Positions 1-6,410 of a stretch of DNA of 7,550 nucleotides are shown here, one piece after another. Numbering within the stretch: the stretch's first letter is position 1; each line of letters starts with the position of its first letter. The DNA is from JAXDLH01 sp034666705 (GTDB lineage Bacteria; Chloroflexota; UBA6077; SHYK01), in assembly GCA_034666705.1 (NCBI GenBank), contig JAXDLH010000092.1, positions 1-7,550 on the forward strand, read 5' to 3'. The position numbers were made by a program, and so were the translations under genes. The notes beneath the pieces are model-generated. The model saw only the letters and a list, made by a program, of their open reading frames with translations, was not told the DNA's origin and made no database searches.

Positions 1-186
1 GAACGCATCCCAGGAGGGGTAGATGGCGAGGCTGCTGGCGCCGGGGCGGGTGGGGTTCAGATCCGATCGCCAACAAATGACCACCTGCCCGGTGTGGAAG
101 ACCACACCATCGAGCACCCGCCCCGTGCCACTGACGCCCGTCTCATCGCGGTGCCGGATGAGAGTAAAGAGTTGGGGCTCATGCAT
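1..186 (-). CDS. Small conserved hypothetical protein, 3' end cut by window edge
   Basis: The minus strand is open from an ATG at 186-184 to the left window edge, giving 62 residues with no stop. A GGAGG ribosome binding site (196-192) sits 5 bases before the ATG, which fixes the start. The protein opens MHEPQLFTLIRHRDETGVSG and continues with VLDGVVFHTGQVVICWRS, then ASSLAIYPSWDAF at the edge. From memory, this pattern (FTL-R-DETGVSGTG-V-GVVF-TG-VV-RW, then a short S/W-rich segment) matches a widespread family of short actinobacterial and related proteins of about 65-80 residues with no known function. No signal peptide or membrane segment is visible, so it is probably cytosolic. Its ATG overlaps the TGA of the upstream minus-strand frame by 8 bases, which suggests translational coupling. 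The plus-strand frame over the same bases has no protein-like pattern. Family recognition is from pattern only; no function is assigned. Confidence 0.72.
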   Translation of the reverse strand, partial: MHEPQLFTLIRHRDETGVSGTGRVLDGVVFHTGQVVICWRSDLNPTRPGASSLAIYPSWDAF

Positions 187-352
187 CACGACCTCCGGTT
201 GCGTCAGCGCCCAAGAACTGCACGAAAGCCAGGACGGGATCGGTGATATCCTAGACCACGAGCGAACGTTCGCGGTTGCACAAGCGCAATCGACTTTGCT
301 CGACTACCGTGGAGCTCGATAGTCTCATAGCTTGCCCGGCCCTCTCCATCAT
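179..352 (-). pseudogene. Short hypothetical frame interrupted by an in-frame TAG
   Basis: A minus-strand frame starts at tandem ATGs (352-350 and 349-347). An AAGGGG ribosome binding site lies just upstream, spaced better for the second ATG. The frame runs 58 codons to a TGA at 181-179, with a single TAG at 253-251 (codon 34). Before the stop it reads MERAGQAMRLSSSTVVEQSR and ends ERSLVV; after it the frame resumes as DITDPVLAFVQFLGADATGG and ends RDA. The second part has the hydrophobic/polar alternation and G/C-rich third positions of real coding sequence. Its TGA overlaps the ATG of the next gene by 8 bases, as in coupled operons. I read this as a small gene with a recent nonsense mutation; a chance open frame is possible for the N-terminal half. 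I do not recognise the family. An insertion sequence relic lies just upstream and may have cut off the original promoter. Confidence 0.42.
192..196 (-). promoter_or_regulatory. Ribosome binding site GGAGG of the left-edge gene
   Basis: On the minus strand GGAGG lies 5 bases before the ATG at 186. It supports that ATG over the GTG one codon upstream (189-187). It lies inside the 3' end of the upstream overlapping frame. Confidence 0.6.
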
Positions 353-523
353 GACCCCTTCAAGCTAGACGAGCAAGCCGTCGTACGTGGAGTGATTGCT
401 GGGGTGGTGCTTATGCTTTCTGCGGTTGGAGCGTCGCATTTTTCTGGCCTCGTGAGTACGATGTGCTGAGCGGAGACCGAGTGGACACCACGAGCTCTCC
501 AATAGTCGGGAGGCGCCCGGAAC
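353..523. other. Short gap between the left-edge genes and the IS630 relic
   Basis: No gene is supported here. The plus frame starting at 463 gives Arg/Gly-rich sequence and is a shadow of the transposase frame. I looked for the transposase's missing N-terminal helix-turn-helix in all three plus frames and did not find it. No convincing sigma-70 promoter for the minus-strand pair was seen. Confidence 0.4.
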
Positions 524-1644
524 TTGATGGACGAAGCGTTTCGCGCCGCGCTGGACCGGCTGGCCGAGGGGAAGGCCCGCTATGGAGCGGTGGCGCGGGC
601 CCGGATCCTCGCCGAGTTCCGACGCACCCCGGATCGGGAACGCGATGGGACGGCGACCTGGTCGCTCACTACCTTGCAGCGTGCGCTCCGGACCGCGCCG
701 GACGGGCTGCCCGGGGTGAGCACCAAGACCATTCTCCAGACGTTGTGGGCCACCGGGTTCAGCTGGCAGCAGAACCGCACCTGGTGCACGACCGGCACGG
801 TCATCCGCAAGCGCAAGGCCGGGCCGGTCGCAGTGACCAACCCGGACACCGCCCCCAAAAAGAGCTGATCGAAGCGGCCTACACCGGCGGCGAGCGGCAG
901 GGCCCGCTGGCGCTCTGCCAGGACGAGGCGGGGCCCTACCAAGCGATCCCCCAGCCCGGCCACTCGTGGCAGCCGATGGGCGCGCCGGCCACGTATCCCC
1001 ACGCGTACGTGCGCGGCGGGACTACCAAACTGCTGACGCTGTGCCGCCCGGCCACCGGCCAGCTCTGGGCCGAACCCGTGACGCACGCGCCGAACGCGGT
1101 ACTCCACCCCTGGCTCCAACGGGAGCTGACCAAGATCCTGGCCAGCCGGCCGGCCGCCGAGCCGGTGGACGCCGAGGCGACCCGCGCGGCCTGGGCCGTG
1201 TGGCAAGCCGGGCTGAACGCGCCCTTCACCCTGCCGAGCGCGTTGCGGCCGCAACGCGTGCTGCTGGTCTGAGACAACCTCGCCGGCCATAAGACCCCGG
1301 CGCTAGTGTGCTGGCTGTGCGCCCATAGGATCATGCTGCTCTACACGCCGCGGGGCGGATCCTGGCTGAATCTGGCCGAATCGATCCAGCGCATCGTCGT
1401 GCGCCGCGCGCTCACCGGGCAGCATCCGGCGAGCACCGCCGATTTGAGCGAGTGGCTCGCGGCCACGGTGCGGGGCTGGAACGCGGCGCCCACGCCGTTC
1501 GAGTGGGGCGGCAAACGCGCGGCACGCCGCGACCGCGCCTGGGCCCGTCGCCACCCCCTGGGTGGTTCGGGGGGCTGTACCCGCCGGCCGCCTGGCCGCT
1601 GCCGTCATCCGTCATCCACCAATCGTTATCATCGTGCGAACTGA
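524..1644 (+). pseudogene. IS630-family (Tc1/mariner-like) DDE transposase, frameshifted and nonsense-interrupted
   Basis: A transposase relic read in two frames. The first part (524-868; TTG at 524, ATG at 527) contains RYGAVARARILAEFRRTPDR, then TATWSLTTLQRALR and STKTILQTLWATGFSWQQ, the second DNA-binding part typical of IS630 proteins. The sequence must shift -1 near 857-862 to go on as KELIEAAYTGGE. The catalytic core follows: CQDEAGPYQ (Asp at 922-924), PGHSW, KLLTLCRPATGQLW, VLHPWLQREL, then LLV-stop-DNLAGHK (Asp at 1273-1275) and GGSWLNLAESIQR (Glu at 1378-1380). Thirty-four residues separate the second Asp from the Glu, the DD34E spacing of this superfamily. The C-terminal NAAPTPFEWGGKRAARR is also typical. 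Faults: the usual N-terminal helix-turn-helix is absent (frame closed by TAG at 503), a -1 shift is needed, and a TGA at 1270-1272 sits where relatives usually have Trp. A working product is unlikely. No clear terminal inverted repeats were found, so the element borders are not set. Confidence 0.85.
852..862 (+). other. C5A5G run where the transposase frame shifts by -1
   Basis: The bases CCCCCAAAAAG lie where the first transposase frame (ending at a TGA, 866-868) must move -1 to join the catalytic frame. The codons in the first frame are CCC AAA AAG; re-reading the last G gives GAG CTG ATC, restoring the expected K-E-L-I-E. Some IS630 members are known to use programmed -1 frameshifting on A-rich runs. 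However, the canonical A AAA AAG heptamer is not met (the base before AAA is C), and the later TGA makes a simple one-base deletion equally likely. Confidence 0.45.
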
Positions 1645-1973
1645 CCCACTAAACCAAAGCCACGATGAGAACCGCATTTCCGCGTGCGTAATCACGCCTG
1701 AGCGAATGCGGGTTTCACCTTGGCTTGAGTTTAGTGCACTATCGCCTCGACAACTTCTTTGTTTGGGATACCCTGGCCCTCCCCCAATCCGGGATGCGTT
1801 TCCACAAGCCCGCTCGCGCAGACTGCCCGCTTTGCTCGCAATCGGCGCGGATCAGTGTCTATCGACAGCGTTACGGCGGGACCACTCACTAAGGGTGGCT
1901 GACTTAATAGCGGAGGCGACAACTGACAACCGGGGAAAGGTCTTTTCCAGGCAGCGCCTGGATACGGTAGTCC
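1645..1973. other. Intergenic stretch between IS630 relic and kinase gene, no gene seen
   Basis: Base composition is less GC-rich than in the flanking genes. The open frames on both strands (plus to 2023; minus 1922-1731) give sequence with no recognisable motif, poor ribosome binding sites and no codon bias, so no gene is called. The only structure seen is the inverted repeat at 1946-1962 next to the kinase stop. The right end of the IS630 element should fall near 1645-1660 but cannot be fixed. Confidence 0.4.
1946..1962 (-). terminator. 7-bp hairpin just after the kinase stop codon, weak terminator candidate
   Basis: TCCAGGC-agc-GCCTGGA forms a perfect 7-bp stem with a 3-base loop, 11 bases beyond the kinase stop (1976-1974). 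On the minus-strand transcript it is followed by AAAAG, not a U tract, so it is not a canonical intrinsic terminator. It could protect the 3' end of the mRNA or be a chance palindrome. Confidence 0.3.
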
Positions 1974-4900
1974 TCAATCATCGAGCGTCTCGCGCACCTT
2001 CCGGGCCAGCGCTAAGGGAGTAAAGGGCTTCTGGATGAAGGCGGAGCCTACCTCGAGCGTCCGCTGACGAATCGCCGCCTCGCCGGGAAAGCCGGACATA
2101 AAGAGCACCTGCAGTTCCGGGCGACCGACGCTGAGGCGCATTGCGACCTCGCGGCCGCCCATTCCCGGCATGACCATATCGGTCACCAGGAGGTCGACCG
2201 GGCCTGGGTGGCTCTGGGCTATCGCGAGCGCTGCTTCCCCGCCGTTGGCCGCGAGCACGGTGTAGCCAAGTGCCGTGAGCACGGCGGTCACCAACAGCTG
2301 CACCGTCGGCTCATCCTCAACGATCAGCACGGTCTCCGTGCCAGTCGGCAGGGTCACCTGCGCTTCGCTCAGGCGGGGCGCCACGTGGCGGTCCGCGACC
2401 TGGGGGAAGGCAATGGTAAACGTGGACCCCCAGCCGGGAACGCTGCGCACGTGGATCTCGCCGCCGCTCTGCTTGACGATCCCATACACCATGGAGAGCC
2501 CCAGTCCCGTGCCCTTGCCCGGCTCCTTGGTGGTGAAGAATGGTTCAAAGACCCGCGTCTGGGTCTCCGCATTCATGCCGTGCCCCGTATCGGTGATCGT
2601 CAGCGTGACCGTCGGGCCGGCAATCACCCCGCCATCCCCGGCGACGAGCTCAGGATTCGCCACGACGTTGGCGGTCGCGATGCGGAGCGTGCCCCCGGCG
2701 GGCATGGCATCGCGCGCATTGACGGCCAAATTCATGATGACCTGCTCGACTTGGCTGGGGTCCGCTTCGACGAGCTGGAGATCCGGCGCGAGCCCGGTCA
2801 CCAGCGCGATGTCTTCGCCGATGACCCGGCGCAGCAAGCTCTCCACACTGGCCACGATCGTGTTCAGATCGAGCACCTGCGGCTGGAGGACTTGCTTGCG
2901 GCTGAAGGCGAGCAGCTGGCGGGTGAGGATGGCCGCCCGCTCCCCGGCATCCAGTACCTCGCGCAGATAGCAGCGTTGCGCTTCATCCCCCAGCTCGTCG
3001 AGGGCCAGCTCACTGAACCCGATGATGGCCGTCAGGAGATTGTTGAAGTCGTGCGCGATGCCGCCGGCCAGGAGGCCGACCGATTCCATTTTCTGCGCCT
3101 GGCGGAGCTGCGCTTCCAGGCTCTTCCGCTCGGTGATATCGCGGGCGAGCATCGATACCGTCGCGGAGGTCCCGTTTGGCAAGTGGACCGGGTGGATGCT
3201 CGCCTGGAACCACCGGCTGCCCGCACCCACGGCGAGCGAGTACTCGATGAATTCCGATTCGTCGGTGCGGAGCACCCGCTGGAATGCCTCCAGATAGGGA
3301 CGCCCGAGCTCCTCCCCCAGGACGTCGGTCACGCGCCGCCCGAGCAGGAGCTCGCGGGGCTGCGCGAGGAGCGCGTCGTCGTTGGTCCACACGTTGAGGT
3401 AGGTTCCCTCGGCATCGAACTCGAAGACGACATCGTCGAGCGAGCGCACAATCGCCCGCAAGCGCTGCTCGCTCGCCTCCAGCGTCGCCGCTGCCGCCTT
3501 GCGCGCGGTAATGTCCTGCGCGGTCCCCCACAGCCGCACGGGAATGCCATGCCCATCGAGCTGCCGCACCCCCTTGGATTGGATGACGGTCGTCGAGCCA
3601 TCGACTCGCAGGACCCGCAGCTCGAGGTCGAACGGGGCACCGTCGCGGATCGCACGGGCGACGGCGCCCCGGAGCAAGCGCCGGTCATCCGCATGGACCT
3701 GGGCGAGGCCCTCCTCCACATCGATGGGACCGGCCCGGGGCGCGAGGCCGAAGATCCGGTAATGCTCCGCCGACCAGGTGAGCTCAGTGGTACCGAGGTC
3801 CCAGCTCCAGTGGCCGAGGTGCGCGACGGCCGCCGCCTCTTCCAGCTGCTGCTGACTGGCACGGAGTTGCTCGTCCACCAGGCGGCGCGCAGTGACGTCG
3901 TGGGTGATCGCCACGGCGCCCACCACCGCACCCGCATCGTCGCGAATGGGGGAGATCGTGACCGCCACCGCCAGCCGCTGGCCATCCTTGGTGAGCCGCA
4001 CGGTCTCGTGCCGCTCCACCTGCTGACCCTGGGCGAGGCGCGCGAGGATCGCGGGCAATTCGTCGGCCAATTCCGGGGGGGAGAGACGCGTGAGGGGCTG
4101 GCCCACCATCTCAGCGGCGGTATAGCCATAGAGTCGCTCCGCTGCCGGGTTCCAATTGGTGACGACGCCGGCGAGGGTCTTGCCCACAATCGCGTCGTCC
4201 GTGGATTGGACGAGCGCGGCCAGCCGTGCCCAGGACGCGTCGGCCTCGTGGCGCGCGGTCGCATCCCGCATGATGACGGTCACCAGCGTCGCGCCGGCGA
4301 CGTCGACCTGGGAAATCGTGGCTTCGATCGGGAACTCCTCGCCGTTCACCCGCAGCCCGTAGAGCAGGCCGGTGGAGCCCATTGGCCCGGTGGTGACGCC
4401 AGTCTCCGCAAAATGGTGCAGCCGCGCCGCATAGGCGGCCTGCAACCGGGCGGGGATGAACCGCTCGACTGGCTCGCCCCGCGCGGCTTCGGCGTCGCAG
4501 CCAAACATGCGCGCGGCCGCCTCATTGAACAGCACGATGCGCTGGTCGGGATCGAGGGAGATGACCGCGTCCAGGGCTGACCCAATGATCCCGGCGAGTC
4601 GGGCCTCGCCATCGCGCAGTGCTTGCTCCGTCCGTTGGCGCTCGGTACGATCGATGATCGAGGCGAGCACGAAGGTGCCTTCGCCGGTCGCGATGGGCGT
4701 GAGCCCAATCTCCACGAGCACTTCGCTCCCGTCCCGCCGCAGTAAATACTCCTCACGGCCGGCGCCCCCGGTTTGGGCCCCGGGTTGGTCGCCGGACGGG
4801 CGTGGTGCAAGCAGTTGCCGGGACCGCAGGCGCTCGGGGATCACGCATTCCGCAGCCAGCTCCAGCAATTCCTCCGGGGCGTACCCCAAGAGGTGGCCCG

Positions 4901-5042
4901 CCTGCGGATTCGCCAACACGATCCGGCCCCGGCTATCGACCATGATCATGGCGACCGAGGCCGCTTCGACGGCAAGGCGAAATCGGTCCTCTGGCAGCGG
5001 CACGAGAGGAATGGGCGGTAGCGATGGCAGTGGTTCACGCAA
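1974..5042 (-). CDS. Soluble hybrid sensor histidine kinase with five PAS-like domains and a receiver
   Basis: Predicted to sense intracellular signals through PAS domains, autophosphorylate on His and pass phosphate to its own receiver. Numbered from the TTG at 5042 (1022 residues): PAS1 about 19-138 (FRLAVEAASVAMIMVDSRGR), PAS2 148-265, PAS3 273-386 (TNWNPAAERLYGYTAAEMVG), PAS4 of the PAS_3 fold 405-516 (HLGHWSWDLGTTELTWS), PAS5 527-638. HisKA follows with GGIAHDFNNLLTAI, phospho-acceptor His664. The HATPase, about 758-881, has the N-box MNLAVNARDAM, G1 DTGHGM at 818-823, an F-box EPFFTTKE and G2 GKGTGLGLS. The receiver is 905-1022 with acidic pocket VEDEP, phospho-acceptor Asp955 (TDMVMPGMGG), Ser983 and Lys1005 (QKPF). 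All catalytic residues are present. No membrane segment is seen, so it is cytosolic. The frame stays open up to an ATG at 5213 (1079 residues), with another at 5132. Neither has a ribosome binding site, and codons upstream of 5042 lose the strong G/C third-position bias. TTG 5042 has GGAG 11 bases upstream, so it is preferred but not certain. It is an orphan: no partner regulator is adjacent. Confidence 0.93.
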   Translation of the reverse strand: MREPLPSLPPIPLVPLPEDRFRLAVEAASVAMIMVDSRGRIVLANPQAGHLLGYAPEELLELAAECVIPERLRSRQLLAPRPSGDQPGAQTGGAGREEYLLRRDGSEVLVEIGLTPIATGEGTFVLASIIDRTERQRTEQALRDGEARLAGIIGSALDAVISLDPDQRIVLFNEAAARMFGCDAEAARGEPVERFIPARLQAAYAARLHHFAETGVTTGPMGSTGLLYGLRVNGEEFPIEATISQVDVAGATLVTVIMRDATARHEADASWARLAALVQSTDDAIVGKTLAGVVTNWNPAAERLYGYTAAEMVGQPLTRLSPPELADELPAILARLAQGQQVERHETVRLTKDGQRLAVAVTISPIRDDAGAVVGAVAITHDVTARRLVDEQLRASQQQLEEAAAVAHLGHWSWDLGTTELTWSAEHYRIFGLAPRAGPIDVEEGLAQVHADDRRLLRGAVARAIRDGAPFDLELRVLRVDGSTTVIQSKGVRQLDGHGIPVRLWGTAQDITARKAAAATLEASEQRLRAIVRSLDDVVFEFDAEGTYLNVWTNDDALLAQPRELLLGRRVTDVLGEELGRPYLEAFQRVLRTDESEFIEYSLAVGAGSRWFQASIHPVHLPNGTSATVSMLARDITERKSLEAQLRQAQKMESVGLLAGGIAHDFNNLLTAIIGFSELALDELGDEAQRCYLREVLDAGERAAILTRQLLAFSRKQVLQPQVLDLNTIVASVESLLRRVIGEDIALVTGLAPDLQLVEADPSQVEQVIMNLAVNARDAMPAGGTLRIATANVVANPELVAGDGGVIAGPTVTLTITDTGHGMNAETQTRVFEPFFTTKEPGKGTGLGLSMVYGIVKQSGGEIHVRSVPGWGSTFTIAFPQVADRHVAPRLSEAQVTLPTGTETVLIVEDEPTVQLLVTAVLTALGYTVLAANGGEAALAIAQSHPGPVDLLVTDMVMPGMGGREVAMRLSVGRPELQVLFMSGFPGEAAIRQRTLEVGSAFIQKPFTPLALARKVRETLDD

Positions 5043-5559
5043 GATTAGGTCAACTCCAGCTTCGCCAGTGGAGTGTCTGGTCCATTGACACGTTAATCGA
5101 TCTGGGTGCCGGATACATGAGGGTTTCTTCATGCGCGTCGGGATTCCAGCTCGTGGACCAGAATCTGCGTGGATGGACCACCTAGGTCGCCCGCAGGCCT
5201 CGCCAACAGCCATCGGCCCGGGAAGCCTGGAGATGCAGAAATGCCCCCGGGCAGCAGTTAGGATCTGGGCCTTGGCCGGCTATCAGCAGCCGTCATCGCT
5301 CTAGCCTGCGCTGTTGCGTTTCATGTGGGTCCGATAAGGTTCCAGCTTGTTGAAGGGCCCCTACTGACGTGGATCCGCGCCGTACAGAAGCAGCGACGGC
5401 TGGCGCGCTCGGGCATGACCTCCCCTCGGCAGGGACGGTGCATTAGCCTCGCGGGGCACCGAAGGAGGCTTTTGAACAAGCTGCTTGGTTACTTCGCCCA
5501 GTCCGCGCTGCCCAGCGTCTCCCTGAGCGGCTCGCTACCGGCTCACACCCGCCTCGTCG
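5043..5559. other. Intergenic stretch upstream of the kinase and downstream of the WxL operon
   Basis: This probably holds the kinase promoter and the 3' end of the WxL transcript, but I see no convincing -35/-10 pair on the minus strand and no tRNA-like fold. On the plus strand a frame from 5325 to 5576 is open but has no recognisable motif. Its last 34 codons follow a strong AAGGAGG (5462-5468) and a TTG (5472), and it would overlap the end of the WxL gene antisense. I do not call it a gene. Confidence 0.4.
5445..5470 (+). other. Inverted repeat AGCCTC/GAGGCT followed by T run, overlapping an SD-like motif
   Basis: AGCCTC (5445-5450) pairs with GAGGCT (5465-5470) across a 14-base loop and is followed by TTT on the plus strand. 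The right arm contains the GGAGG of an SD-like AAGGAGG. A second short pair, GGTGC and GCACC (5438-5442 and 5456-5460), overlaps it and would compete. It may be a weak plus-strand terminator, an SD-hiding hairpin or chance. No known riboswitch class was recognised. Confidence 0.2.
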
Positions 5560-6393
5560 TCAGGGCGCGGAGCTGATCGTCGTCGTCAAGACGCCCGTGT
5601 AGACGCCGGCTCGCGCCATCGCCGGAATGGTGAAGCTGACGCCGAGATTTTGCAGATAGATCCCCTGCCCGTACGCGGGGCTGGCTTGGAGCAGCTTGCG
5701 GGCCGTATCGAGGGTCCCAACCGGCGACGTGGTTGGCACACGCGGCCCGTTCGTGCCGTCGATCGGCTGGCCAGCGGTCATCACCGGTGCACTCACTGAC
5801 GAGAGGGCGAGGTTGGCCGCCGGGATGTCGGCGCCGTGGTTGACACCCGCGTAGCTGAACGCGGACGCTTGGAGCGTCACGTTCCAGCCGTCGAGGAAGC
5901 CGGCGCTGTCATCAGCCGTCACTACCAGGACGCCGGTCTGTAATCGCGCCCCATGGGAGTAGGCCGCCACGGGGAAGGCCAGGCTGGCGACGCTCGCCGC
6001 GAAACCACTCCCGCTTGGCGCACCCACGAGGGTGCGGTTCGTGACCGACGTGGGCTCGCGGGTGGCGACGCCCTGTGGAGTGCTCGCCGCCGGGGCGGTC
6101 GGGGTGACGACGGCGGTGGCGGCAACGATCACGGTGGCAGTCGCCAAGGAGGCTACCACGGTAGGGCTGGCGGTGGGTGGCGGCGAGGCGCCCGGCGTGA
6201 GCGACGGCGCGGCGGAGACGGTGGGGCTCACGGCCGGCCCGGTACTGATTGCAGTGAGTGGGACCGCAGTGCTGCTGGCGGCGGGCGTCGCCTCTGCCGC
6301 GTGGGCCGAGCTCGGTCCGTTGGGACGGGTCACGACGAGCGTCGCCATGAGCATAGTAAGCGTGAGGAGGGCGCCGCGCCGCCGCGGAGTCAT
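5560..6393 (-). CDS. Secreted Pro/Thr/Ala-rich protein with divergent WxL-like C-terminal domain
   Basis: A 277-residue exported protein. The start at 6393 is chosen because GAGGG lies 9 bases upstream and a signal peptide begins there: MTPRRRG, then the hydrophobic ALLTLTMLMATLVV, with an AHA cleavage site at 30-32. Earlier in-frame starts (6453, 6402) would overlap the previous gene or crowd the ribosome binding site. Residues about 33-120 are a low-complexity Ala/Thr/Pro/Val linker, as in wall-spanning surface proteins. The C-terminal part (about 130-277) looks like a WxL domain: TGVLVVTADDSAGFLDGW followed by NVTLQASAF, IPAANLALSSV, and the terminal YTGVLTTTISSAP. In Firmicute WxL proteins these positions usually carry a W-x-L near the first motif and T-W-T-L-x-x-x-P at the end; here they are W-N-V (Trp170) and T-T-I. 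WxL domains bind the cell wall noncovalently. It lies 17 bases after the WxL-interacting protein gene, so co-transcription is likely. The domain call is from pattern only. Confidence 0.75.
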   Translation of the reverse strand: MTPRRRGALLTLTMLMATLVVTRPNGPSSAHAAEATPAASSTAVPLTAISTGPAVSPTVSAAPSLTPGASPPPTASPTVVASLATATVIVAATAVVTPTAPAASTPQGVATREPTSVTNRTLVGAPSGSGFAASVASLAFPVAAYSHGARLQTGVLVVTADDSAGFLDGWNVTLQASAFSYAGVNHGADIPAANLALSSVSAPVMTAGQPIDGTNGPRVPTTSPVGTLDTARKLLQASPAYGQGIYLQNLGVSFTIPAMARAGVYTGVLTTTISSAP

Positions 6394-6410
6394 GCTGCCC
6401 ATCCCTCGGC

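Noticed and set aside
23..322. Plus-strand 99-codon frame preceded by AGGAGGGG and ATG
   Set aside because: The SD-like bases are the complement of Pro-Ser-Trp codons in the minus-strand partial gene, whose sequence is protein-like and family-like. The plus product has no recognisable pattern.
463..1272. A single 269-codon plus frame starting at 463 as the transposase
   Set aside because: Only its second half (from about 862) is transposase. Its first half is an out-of-frame reading; the true upstream half is in the frame of 524-868.
503..1651. TAGTCGGG at 503-510 and the complement of CCCACTA at 1645-1651 as IS630 terminal inverted repeats
   Set aside because: The match is only a few bases and does not extend inward. 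The left copy would fall inside the region where the transposase N-terminus is expected, so it is probably chance or a deletion border.
1562..2023. 153-codon plus frame bridging the IS relic and the kinase end
   Set aside because: It starts inside the transposase tail in another frame, has no motif, and ends antisense to the kinase receiver domain.
2208..4580. A 790-codon open frame on the plus strand, antisense to the kinase gene
   Set aside because: It is rich in Arg, Gly, His and Asp with no domain pattern, as expected for the complement of a high-GC gene. The minus strand shows five PAS domains and complete kinase and receiver motifs.
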